DNA from: Pholis gunnellus | Lineage: Eukaryota; Chordata; Actinopteri; Perciformes; Pholidae | Direction: 5' to 3' | Length of the DNA: 64,000 nucleotides | Assembly (NCBI GenBank): GCA_910591455.2 | Contig: OU342822.1 | Coordinates: 15,165,154-15,229,153 of the forward strand | Position numbers and translations under genes: made by a program | In this document: positions 26,325-38,000 of the stretch, piece after piece | Position numbering within the stretch: position 1 is the first letter of the stretch | How the letters are laid out: every line of letters begins with the position of its first letter | Notes under the pieces: model-generated | Seen by the model: the letters and a program-made list of their open reading frames with translations, nothing else | Databases searched by the model: none | Told to the model about the DNA's origin: nothing

Positions 26325-28844
26325 AACAGGTTTTGCTGCTGGATATTGATCAAGTACATATTTGTTTGCAGTGTCTGTGAATGTGTGGGTGATCTCAATG
26401 CTGCATGACAAATTAACCCTTTATTTCCCCTAAGTGTACGCTTTAGTCATTCCGCGACACAGAGCTGCTTGGAAACCACCTGCTGCGCAGAGGCACTCGA
26501 TTGTAGGGATGTCGTGGAGTGTAAACCCGCCAAAAATCCAGTTTGCAATGATTTTTAGTCTGACATCAGTGTACAGATCTAAATGCGTGGCTTTTATCAA
26601 TAGAAAAATGCACAAATAATTTGAGATTTAATCTTTAATCAAAAGCAACACATGGTTTCGTTATTCGCCTTTAATTTTCCATCACGTAGCTTCAAAGCTT
26701 TTATCAATTATCAAACAAGAACAACAGGTAACCTCCGAGAGGAATTAGATAAATTAGCTTGAGGGAGTTTGCAGTTCAAGCTGAACTACTCCTGCCAATA
26801 CTTGTGCATATAGTGCACATATGGAATAAAGTGTATACTGTCATTTGAAAGCTATAAAAGTAGAGCTTTGAAGATCATATCATCACATGAGTTATCGCTT
26901 CGTGCCAGTAAGTAGGTCCGTGCGACTTTGTAATTCAGAAAGCAATTATGAGTACAATTAGTGATAAAGGGTAACGCAGTGAGGTAGACGCATCTTTGAA
27001 ATCATTGTGATTTTGACTTTGAAATGAATTTAATATTATATTGCTTGTATTTAGGGTATTTAGGGTTAAGGAAGGGCACACTCTCAAAAGGACAGGAGCA
27101 ACAAAGAAAAAGGGACATCTCTAGTGTGCTCTGGATTAAGGCAACATTTAAGATCTTTTTTTTTGCAGTATGGTCACAACAGAGCAAACCCGAGGGGACC
27201 TTGGTATCTCAAGAGAGCGTCCCACTCCCACACCGCCGCTGTGGAGGGGTCCATAATGTGACATGTATAGCATGTACCAGATGTAGGTGACAGCGGGGTT
27301 AAGAGAGGGAGAGTGAGAAATGTATCTCGTATTTGTGTCTCACATGTTCTACTTCTTCTTTCTGCCGAAGCACAGGGGGTGGACAGAATAACAGAAACAC
27401 ACGCTTCAGAAAAGTGGTAGTTACTGTTGGCAATGAATCGCATTCGACTGACTTACATTTTTCAAAGATGTACAGAAAGAAGGATAATGCACAGACCATG
27501 CCACAGTACGTATAGCAGGGACACTGACTAACAGCAAGGGATTAACCCTTTCAGTGCAGAGCACAGTAGCCAGACAAGGTGAGGCAGACATAGCACATGT
27601 ACACCGCAGGTTTCACTTTCTACACACACAGCCTTTACTCTTTGTCTCACACCAGTGGACGTCTCAGAGTTTACTGGACACGTCCAACTAAGATGTGATT
27701 ACCTCCTCTTTTTTTTTTTAGGTTTAACAAATAAAGGTGTATTCCAAATAATGCAGCCAATGCTGAAAAAATGGCCCAAAAAAGAAAAGTGCCTTTTCCA
27801 GTTTGGCATTTGGAGGTAGATGGTTATCGGCATGATCGGGTGGGTGTTTTTACAAAGGGAGTGGTTGGCTGACTGTCATTTAAGGGGCACAAGAGGGGGG
27901 GCTCTGTTTGCAGTGTCAATATTTACAGTGACACATGCTGGATGAATCCTGGAGTTGTGTGTGTGTGTGTGTGTGTGTGTGTATGAGCGGGAGACAGTAA
28001 GACGAAAAGACAGAAGTATCAGCATGAATGGATGTCAGCTGTCATGCTCTGATGAACCGATTTAAGTCTTCCACAACAGAACTTCTCGTGGAGCGTGTGT
28101 AAAGCGGAGCTCGCAGAGTCCCAGAGCAGTGGAAAGAGTTGGGAGTTGTAGCGTTTCTCCACAATAAAGTCTATAGAAAAGTCCACCGGCACAGTGTAAT
28201 GAGATTTAATAGGTGGCCAATCACAAGTCACAATCTACAAGCCTCTTTGCATTGCAAATCAGAGATATGCAAATGAGGAGGGGGAACACATGCCGTGTCA
28301 GTACCACTGCTCCGCTCACTACACTATCAGTATCTCTTGTTCTACGTGCTTTCCCTTTTTATTTGCCAACCTTGTGCCTACATTAGCTTCACATGTCTTT
28401 ATTCTTCTCTTTAGAATACTAAATCCGCATTAATCCTATTGACATTTATTTTCCTTTGTCTTACTTTTCCCCCCCGCTTCACATCCTTTCTTGCGTTCTC
28501 TAAGTTTGTTTTCAAACAGGTGCAATATCCCAGCATGCAGTTTCATGATTCAACATTATGACTCATTCAGCTTGAGGTTCTCTGTTTGTCCTGCAAACTA
28601 AATCTACGCGCAACTTCACGCTGTTTGTTTTCAGCCTGTCTTACTTCTTCCTTAGTAGTTTTCTGTTTACACATGAGCTCCTGGCCCCCAGCTACGCGTC
28701 CATCTCATTAATCACTATGTTGATTCAGAGGTTGACTATTGTATTTATACTGTAAACAAAGCAGCAGGGAGAGGCACCCACAATGTGCCCCCATACCATA
28801 ATGAGCTTTTCCCTCTCGTGCGCAGAGCCACTGAAATGATCCTG

Positions 28845-28860
28845 CTGCCATCTAGTGGTC
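28845..28860. promoter_or_regulatory. CTCF-like binding motif
   Basis: CTGCCATCTAGTGGTC fits the CTCF core written as CTGCC(A/C)(T/C)CT(A/C)G(T/C)GG. It lies just beyond the inferred 3' end of pde7b, between the convergent myb and pde7b transcription units. Motif match only. Confidence 0.45.
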
Positions 28861-28922
28861 CAACATTGTCTTTGTAAATTGAGCTGTTGGCCCCCCCTGC
28901 ATCTTTCTAACTTCAGTAAATT

Positions 28923-28925
<3 letters not shown>

Positions 28926-28967
<42 letters not shown>
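28926..28967. repeat. (CA)21 microsatellite
   Basis: On the minus strand this is a GT-rich block directly downstream of the inferred pde7b poly(A) signal, where a GU-rich downstream element would be expected. Confidence 0.9.
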
Positions 28968-28969
<2 letters not shown>

Positions 28970-28984
28970 GATACCTCATGCAGT

Positions 28985-31900
28985 GGTTGTTGATTGAAAA
29001 ACATTTATTTTATTGCTCACAGTGCTCAGAGGTTGGAACAGAAATGTATACAGTCAAAAAGCCAGATAGATGGCAAACATCTCTAATAACCCACCAGTAC
29101 CAGTGTTCATTTTGGAATTCATCATTGAAGGGTTTCATTAAAAAATGATCTGATGATCGTTAACGATAAGATTAGTTTACCTTAAGAGATTAGTCTTAAG
29201 GCAGCTAGCATGTACTGTAGCCGTCTGCTGCTATCTGCACACATCCAATTCAAAGACAACATGGGCAAAATCCAAGTGCTGAGGAAGAGCATGTGATGTG
29301 ATTGAAAGCTCCAAAAACGGCTACTAAATGGAGCTTGTTTTGACATGTATTTCTAAACTGCTGGTCAAGAATGACGTTTGAAGCAAACACTAATAAGAAG
29401 TGATTAAAGTAGCCAGACGAAATGGAAATATGATGCTCCATAGCAACTACAACAGGGTGGAGAGATTGTGTTCTCTACATTCACGGCGTGTTTAGTGTTT
29501 GACACGCTGCATCATCGTCTCAATGACGAGCACAGTAACACAAATGAAACACACACAGAGAGGAAAAACAGCATTTACACGTTTCTCAGTCAGAGCAGAA
29601 CTAGATTGGCTCAAACCCACTTTGGCAGAAAAAGGAAAGAATTGTTTACTTAGTATTGGGCACTGGGACAACAATCTTTTAAACCATCAGACAACTGACC
29701 ACACAATATGTAAATATAAAGATTATAATATCTGTCAAAACAGTTAAATCTGGGGTGGAACTGCACAACAGGATTAGATGATTGAACACAGTGATTACTT
29801 TTGAACACGTATGACCCTTTAACGGGGTAAAAAAAGGGACACAATGCAGACATTAACTTTATAGTTTACCAACATATTGGTATTTATGTTCAAATATGTC
29901 CATTCTCCTGTCCAATCTTATCATAGAAGCTGATGTACTGTGTGTATATATTCATTATAATAATCTCTTTTGAAAATGACAGTAAATTTACTGATTTTAT
30001 GAGACAAACTTTGCAAGTTATTAATTCAAGTTAAGTAATTCATTCAAGTTATTTAAACCAGTGACCCTGTATCAGTTTCTGAGAGGTATTGAAACACAAT
30101 ACTACAGCAGGTCTACAGTGCGGCAGTAATGTGTGACTTACAAGTAATACAATACTGCCATTTTAGGTAGTACACGGAGATAGTTCTGAGCTCATTCTTA
30201 GTAACCGCTGGTGCTCGAGTCCTGTGAGATGGTCGGGTGATTCCCCACCAAAAGCAGTGACAACAGTATGTCTTACATATAGTGGGAGTTTCAGCAAAGC
30301 CCATAGAGTGCTACAGTGAAGACATTAATACTTTACTTATAATTAGCAGAGCTGTAGATTGTTATGAATGTGTCCACTGTCTTACAACTCGCAATAGCCA
30401 ACTTTATTGCACGTAGAAAAGGCTTTAAAACTGCCAAAGAAATGATAGTTATATAATTGTTTTTACACTTTTTATGACCATAACGTGTCAATAAATCGGT
30501 GATAACCTTATAGATTATATTGTATGTAGGATATACTGTGTGTTGGCTGGGTTGTTAGGATCATAAAGCTCAAGTTATTTCCTCTTTAGCTCAGGGAAGA
30601 CGTGGGGCTCGACCAGGCGAGAATCTTAAAACGTGACAATCATAACTATACAGAGCTAAGTGGTGAAAAGAAGAAGAAGAAACAAATGCTGTTCGGTACA
30701 TCTTACACCAACTAGCACTTTGAGACAATAGATGTATAAGTACCATTTCAGGATGAATTGTATATTTATATATATATATAATGAATGACGGTATATGGTC
30801 TCCTTAATTGTCTTGATACTCACAGAAGGGTATTTTGTATTAAATTCTGAATTAAAGATATTTGCAATTACTAACTGACCCAAGTCCGTACGTGAGATAA
30901 GATGCAGTGCACACAGTGCCTGCAGCAAATGTAATAAAATAATATAAAATAATATAAAAGCCATAGCTGGTGAGTCAATGCGTCCGAACAGCACATTGGC
31001 ACCCAATCGGAGCCTGAAACTGAGTAAAAGATCAAACAGGAAGCGAGTGGGTACAGTACTGAGAAGAGTATTTCAGTGTGCTGGTGGCTGAAGAAAAACA
31101 ACTGTAAGTGTAAGAAAGCGTGTCCAGAAAATGGTGAAACCCCACCACACGATGCGTTTCACAGACAGACCAAGTGGCTGTTAAGGCTTTGTTGTATATT
31201 ACGAGCTTGTAGAGTGAGGTTTTCAGATAGATAAATGCTCCCATTGAGCTGTTACAGAGGTAACACCGTGTGTCAGAGTTATATACATTGCTGAGATTTT
31301 TGGCATGTGAAGTGCTGAGGTTGTACATCACAGTTTGTACAGATTATACTGTTAATAACATTACACAAACACAAGACACTTTGGAAAATTGGCTCCAGGT
31401 TTGCGTTTCGGTGAGTCCAAAAAAAAAACATCCAGCTGACATCAAGCCACTCGGTCCGTTCACCGTAACACAGAAAAAAAACAGAAAACATTGTAGTAGA
31501 GTTTGCAGTACTGTGATATACCAACTTAGTGAGTTAAAAATGCTCTTCAGTGAAAAGTAGACAAGCGAGACACTTGTATGAAAGAGCATCCGATAGAAGT
31601 GCAAGCTTTACAAAATGAGGAAAAGTGAAAAGAGCTTAATAGATTTCGTATTGTCTAAAAGTTTAAAAAGCATAGTATAGTAGATATAGTACTCCTTTTC
31701 TTTCATAGCTTTCTATGTCATCGTTTCCAGCACAGTCCAGCTGACTTGTATATATGATTTTGGCTTTTGAATTTCATTATTGTTCCCGCAGCACTGTGCA
31801 AACACTTTAACACTCGTCTTCATTGATCCCTCGTCTGCCATCAGCTACTTTGCAGCAGCAGTGCTACAGTCCTCCACTCCAGCAGAGGGAGCTGTGCATC

Positions 31901-32044
31901 ATGAAGTGAAGCCAGAACTCCCATCCAGTGCTCCTACTTTCAGAGCCTGTGAAACAACCAGCGGTGGGAGGAAAATGTGCTGGAAGACACTCATCTCATC
32001 CCTTTATTAAGGGAGATCAAACGCCTCAAGAAACAAGAGGAAGA
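28985..32044 (-). other. pde7b: pde7b 3' untranslated region (inferred)
   Basis: About 3 kb of AT-rich sequence without coding exons between the pde7b stop and a strong minus-strand poly(A) signal. A second possible signal (minus AATAAA at 30413-30418) would give a shorter form. Mammalian PDE7B also has a long 3'UTR. Confidence 0.45.
29004..29014 (-). terminator. overlapping polyadenylation signals (pde7b)
   Basis: The minus strand reads AATAAAATAAA, two overlapping signals, followed about 40 nt later by a GT microsatellite that could act as the GU-rich downstream element. Confidence 0.5.
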
Positions 32045-35000
32045 TTAAGGGATGTCTTCCCCCTTTCCTCCTCCTCCTCCTCCTCCTCCTCCTCCTCCTC
32101 CTTCAGGCTCGGGCTCCCCGGTGTGTGGGTGTGTTTGCGTGTCTGAGGGCGTGTGTGCGTGTCGCAGGCGGCTCCAGCCGGTCTTGTTCTTGTGCAGGTG
32201 ACCCATCATGGTCCGGCTGAGCGGGCTGGGCTTGGTGAAGCGGTGCCACTCCTCAAACAGAGGCTCCACGATGTAGGAGATGAACCCTGAGAGAGGAAAA
32301 AAACCACAAAAACAAAAAAAAAAGGTGGGTCATCTCCTAATCAGTTGAGGGGCGTCTTAGTGATGACACAGCTCACAGGTCTTGGTGCGCTCTAGCACTC
32401 ACCTATCTGAATAGCTGGGACAGAGTCCGCCTGCTGGTCACACAGAGGACTAATCTCCATGTCGAACTTTCTCTCCAGGTCACCTGTCAGGTTGACAGCC
32501 AAAATTCAGAATCCACATGAATTAAAAAGAAACGACCATAAAATCAGTAGAGTAATATCTTTACACTTTGATGAATGCCAAAAAGCTGGAAACACAAGTT
32601 TATTACTCATAATCATCAGAGATGCACCGATTGCAATTTTCTTTTTAGAGACTGATTTTTGCGGATTACGATTTTTTTTCCTTTCTAAGAACTATAATTG
32701 AGAGCATACACAGACATTTTTGTAACTTTTCTTTCATAGAAAATCTAAATTCAATTTTATGTTCATATGAAAACATTGACCATTAAATAACTTGCATTTT
32801 CTCAAAAATTTACAGGATCTTCTTGCTGTCAAAACCTTGTCTTTAAGGTTGTTCCTCCACGGTAAATGTTGGACTTGCAGGTGTTACAAATTGCGAGCTT
32901 TATGTCTTCTTCACTCACGCTGAAGAAGCTTCACACACCGACAACATGATCGGCTGTGACGTTACAGTCTGAGCACAAGACATATCGATCGGTGCATCTC
33001 TAATTTTCAGATAACACACTTACTGTGAACAAAAACTTAGAAGCTCCAATTTATCCAGATATATCCAACTTGGTGTTTAATACAAGGGTGCTTCAAAACC
33101 GAACAACAATTACTCTGACCCCCACCAACTCTTCATACCCGCCTACACCCCACTCATTAAGAATGTGAGAGTGTTGAGGTGGAAGTAGAGAGAAGAAAGA
33201 CAAATGAATAAAAGGAATATGAGAGAGAGAAGCATGAGAAAGAAGGTCAGAGGAGCGGACCTGAATAAATCAGGGGAAGGGATTTAAGTTATTGTACATT
33301 TATGATTTATGATCATTTTTATATTTATGTCTTTCTTTGTCGTGGCATTTGCTCTGAAATATAAATCTGACCTGAAATTAAGGCTTTGAATCTCTTCCAC
33401 TGCCAGGTGTCTATTTGCAGCATTAAAGTGCTACATGCATTTCTTCACACTTCACTCACCCTGCCTGTAGAATTCCTCACACACTCTCTCACTCCACTGT
33501 TTGCTCAGCTCCCAAACCCGACATGGATTACAGACGTCTGCACACTTCAGAGCAATCTGAAGGCAAAGAGAGAGACGGATTCAGACACACTGTGCAGCTA
33601 CTCTGGCTGCACTGTCAAACTTAAGTACACGTTGTAGTCAAACCTTTTGATTAACATGCATGGCTGTACTGTTGTCAGGTGGGTGTGCGGTATACCTGCA
33701 GTATAAAGTGCCTGTGTGAGGCGAGCTGAAGGTCCAGGTCCTGGTTATCCAGATGTTCTCTGAAGGTGGACAGGAACTCGTTCTGCCTGCTGATGTCTGT
33801 AGCCAGGATGAGAGAGCCCAGCTGCTGTTCCATGTCCTGCCTGCAGAATAGAGGGGGGCACCACTGAGCCAGAAACGACAAAAAAACCACTAATGCCTGT
33901 GCTAATCTTCATTCTACATGCACCTGCAGCAACAGCCATATGTTCTGGAACATACTGTGTATGAATTAGTAAGTCATCATACGCTGTACTCTGTATGGTG
34001 TAGCCTTTCTACTCCTTTTGTACAGCTTTGTGCTTTGTGAAGAGCTCCTGTGGCGGTGTTCTGTAACTGAGCCTGATCTCTGACCTTAAGGTGAGGGGCT
34101 GGTGGACAGAAGGAGATTATAATGCATCATCACATGTGTGTGGTTGTGTGGGACAGTGCATTCCATCAGAGTATCATCAAGGGACAGTTGGGAGACGCTA
34201 CAAGTACCTTGATTTATAATTGAAACACTCAGATGGTTTGTAAGAAGGGACAGCAATGTTTGTTTTGCCTCCGGAAATGATCTCAGTTCTATGTTGACAA
34301 GATCCTCATGATCCTTTTGTATAGCTCATATATGTTGATGTCCTGTATTTGGGTTTAAAAGGGCTGGTGTATTAGATTTGGCCGTATCTAACGGTGAGGT
34401 TGCAGATTGCAACCAACTGAAACTTCTACTGTGTGCCAAGCATGTCGTAGATCTATGGTGCAAGGCACGCGCACTAGTGTAGCTGATGATATGTTGATGT
34501 AGATCTTGTTGTTGATGATGGTGGTGGTGATGATTATTGCTGCTGTCCTTTTGCACACTTGTGGGAACTGTGAGTCAGACACCAGTGACTACTGTTGTTG
34601 GACTTCCAGCCCACTTGTAGTCAGGACACCTCCGATGTCCCTTACTGTATTGTATAGCTATGTTCTTTCTTGTAGTGTAACATGCCTTGCCTTAAAACCA
34701 ACTGCCATGCAAAATGTGCAAGATATGTTGATCTCATAGTCTGTCTGCTACAAAGCGCTGACATATGGAACCCCTAATAAAATATTTGTATGAATTAGGT
34801 GCTTCTGTAAAAGGTCTTACGACACGTCAGCAGGCAGGTGGGACAGCAGTCCTGACTCTCGCAGCATGCCCACAGTGGATCTCCAGTGGTGACTCTCCAG
34901 CACAGACGTGTTCTGTAAATGAGTTTCATACAGACTTCTGTCACCGACTGCACACCGAAAAAACCTTCCGCACATTTCCACCCACACACTGACACCCGCG

Positions 35001-38000
35001 TGTACCTGGTAGAGGGACGCCAGGTGGTGTCTGGTCTGAACGAGGAAGGCCTGGTTGACTCCAGGATGGTCCACGTCGTGGGCGGCTGCTGCCATCAGAC
35101 CCAGGAACACGTCCAGGGGACTCAGCTGCTCTGCCAGCTAGAACACACAAATGGTCGACAGGGAAATTATCGTTCCTCACGTAGGAGGGACACTTACTGT
35201 CATTTCAAATGACACCCGATTGCTAAGCAAGAAACCCTGAAGAGCTGAATGTCTAGGGGCTATCCCCAGTAGTAGCTGGTTTCCTCAATAATGTCACCTT
35301 GTCAGTTTGTCGATGATGATTGATACAAAGAGAGTTGAAGCCCACAGGTATTAGGACAGTGGTTCTTTGTATTGTTGTGGCTCGTCCATACTGGTGAACA
35401 GTGTAGGACTTGAGCTTTTTTAATCCTTGGGGGACATATTTTATAGAAAAGAGCAACGATTTCTGCAGAGACCATCAGATGAGGACTTTGCGTCCTGATA
35501 TTTGCTCTGGGGTGCTGAGCAAAATAAAATACTTGTCCTAACACCGTACTCTTCTAATTAACTTTAAAAAAATACAGTTGAGTATGTTTTACCGTCCCTT
35601 TTGTGATTTAAGTATTGTATCATTTATGTAGTATAATAAATGTATAAATACCAAACACTAAATAAATGAATTGGTACAAGATGTAGATTTTACAGTTTTA
35701 TGGATTTTAATTTATAACAGACATACGTGTGTGATGATGAATGCGTAATGGTCAGTAAACGGACAACATGGCGTATTGATCGGAGAAGCAGCCGGCCTGA
35801 CATCTCACTTTGTGAGTGTGTGCTTGTTGTCTAGAGAACACACCGTCGTGCGTGAGCTATGCTGAATTCAATTTACTAATCTAAGTGCTTTTAACAAAAT
35901 AGGTGCATTACAAAGGGCTTTGCAGAGCAACAAAGGACACTAAATCAATTATTGTATAAAAGGAAAGATGCAGAGACTCTTAATCTGGTCAGAGGGCTTC
36001 AGGGATTTCTCCAGGCTGAGGATGGATGTGCTGTCGAGTCTGAGTGAGGAGGAATTATCCCGCAGGAGGAGAAGCTAATAGAATATGTCAAGGAGAAGCT
36101 CAGGCCTGGTAGTGTGTGTGTGTGTGTGTGAATACAGTATTATCCATTACCTTGGGCTCCTTCAGGTAGCAGTACATGGCTTGACTGACATCAGCAGCAT
36201 GAACAGCATTGTGATAGGGATTCTGGGAGTGGTAGTCCTCCTGCACCATGCCTGGCAAGACAGAATAAGGTTAAAACCTCATTGCATCATCTCAACTTTC
36301 ACATTTGAAATCACATTTTAACGCCATTTAAGCAACACTCTTTGAAACTGTCGTGTAAATGCTGTAGTTTGATTGTCAGAGCAGAGCCAGTGTGTAATAA
36401 GTATAAATCATGTTTACGGGTTTTAACTTGATGTTTTGATTCACAGGGGCATGTGAACATAAAAAGATATTAGCTCTCAATTCGAGTGGAGATGAATCAC
36501 GTTACTTTGGGTTGTCTTCTTATATTGCACTGAAGTTTCCACAACAACAAACAGCTCTTTGTTGCTCTGCTGCATCTGATGGCAGCATTTAGCGTGCTCT
36601 GGATACTGGAGTAATATTCTCTCACAACAAAGTCACTGCATACATAAACCCTGTGAATCTTTCGTATCGACTGACTGGCAGACAAAAGAAGCAGTTGACG
36701 TCAGTCTGGAATTTCCTATAAATTAAGCCCCGCCAAAACGGACTCAAGCTATACTTTTGATGGTGAACAAATTCCTAAAGAAATAGAGAATTATTAGGAT
36801 GCATGTTTACATCTCTCACCGAGAAACCTGTGCAGCTTGATCATGTCCAGCTGGAAGTGGTGAACGAGCCCGTAGACATTGAAGAGATGGCACATCAGAG
36901 TCACCAGGCTGTTACCTACAGCACACAGATGAATTCAAGAAAAAATTACGTTTTACAGTGCACAGTGTGTTTAATAGCTGTATTGTGACAGAGCAGAACA
37001 CTTTAAAATACGATCTAAAAATTGACTTGTAACAAAAAGGATTACGCTAACATAAAATAGGTTAATTGGTGAGGGACAACAACTTGAACAAGAAGTCATC
37101 TCACCATTTGTAAGACGATCGAAGAGGAAAATGTCAAAGTTCCATGTCCCTACTTTGGATAGCATGTGCTGTGAAGAAAAACAGAAGTTTTCAGAAAGTG
37201 ATTCACAACAATACAGAGAGCAGGAGAGACAGGGTACCTGTACCTGAAAATGTGTTGGACTGTGAGTGTGTGTGTGTGTGTGTGTTCTTACTGCAGCTTG
37301 TCCCAGGTAATCGTCGTCCAGTAGATGTAGGGACCCGGGGGTGTGGGGCACCAAACCCCTGAGCAGCCTGGAGGCGTGGCAGTACCTCTGAAAGCTCAGC
37401 TGACGCTTCACCTTCCTCCTGCCGGCCTCTACCTCTCCCTGCTGGGCACTGGCTGAAGTTATAAACGATTTACATTAAAACAGAGCAGAACAGATAAGCA
37501 TCTTAAAGATTTCTTGAATAATTAAAAAGGGGTAAGTACTATTAGGTTATGTGTCTCAATTTGGTACAAAACTATTGGATGTAACAGCTGTACTTTTTGC
37601 TTACTTTATGTTTAAATGTTGAATAAAAAAGACATCAGAGCTGGAGCGACTGATATTGTATCAAAGCTATTTCGTCTCAGTTGCCAGGTTATTAGGAACA
37701 CCCAGCTAAAACTAATGCCAGCACTAAATCCTCCTTTCATGAAGATTAAAATGTTCAGTTTTTGTTGAAACTGTTTCACAGAGGAGTTGATTCAACTTGC
37801 TTTTGAGGATTCGTAGGTCAATCAGCGGGTAGGAGCCTCGTCTCTCGACCAGCAGCACGCCAGCATGACCGGTGTTCAGTCTGCCATCAGCTGCATACGG
37901 ACAAGAGGATGGGAAAAGAGAAAGACGGATGAAGAAATGTAAACATTTGGCGTTACCACTGACAATCTGTCCTGGCCATATTTGCAGACATAACCCATGA

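Larger units (their letters stand above)
19624..28925. other. gene-free interval with microsatellites
   Basis: No supportable gene. It holds CA/GT arrays at 23040-23117, 23290-23350, 24597-24667, 26285-26318 and 27956-27982, a C-run at about 26102-26116, and a half element ending ATCGATATCAGTGCATCCCTAA near 21520-21545 that looks like one terminus of an old hAT-type repeat. A perfect octamer ATGCAAAT lies near 28267-28274, and a CTCF-like motif lies at the right edge. Confidence 0.6.

Noticed and set aside
2331..28925. AHI1 exons expected from mammalian synteny
   Set aside because: No WD40 or SH3-like coding segment was seen on either strand. Absence by eye is not proof.
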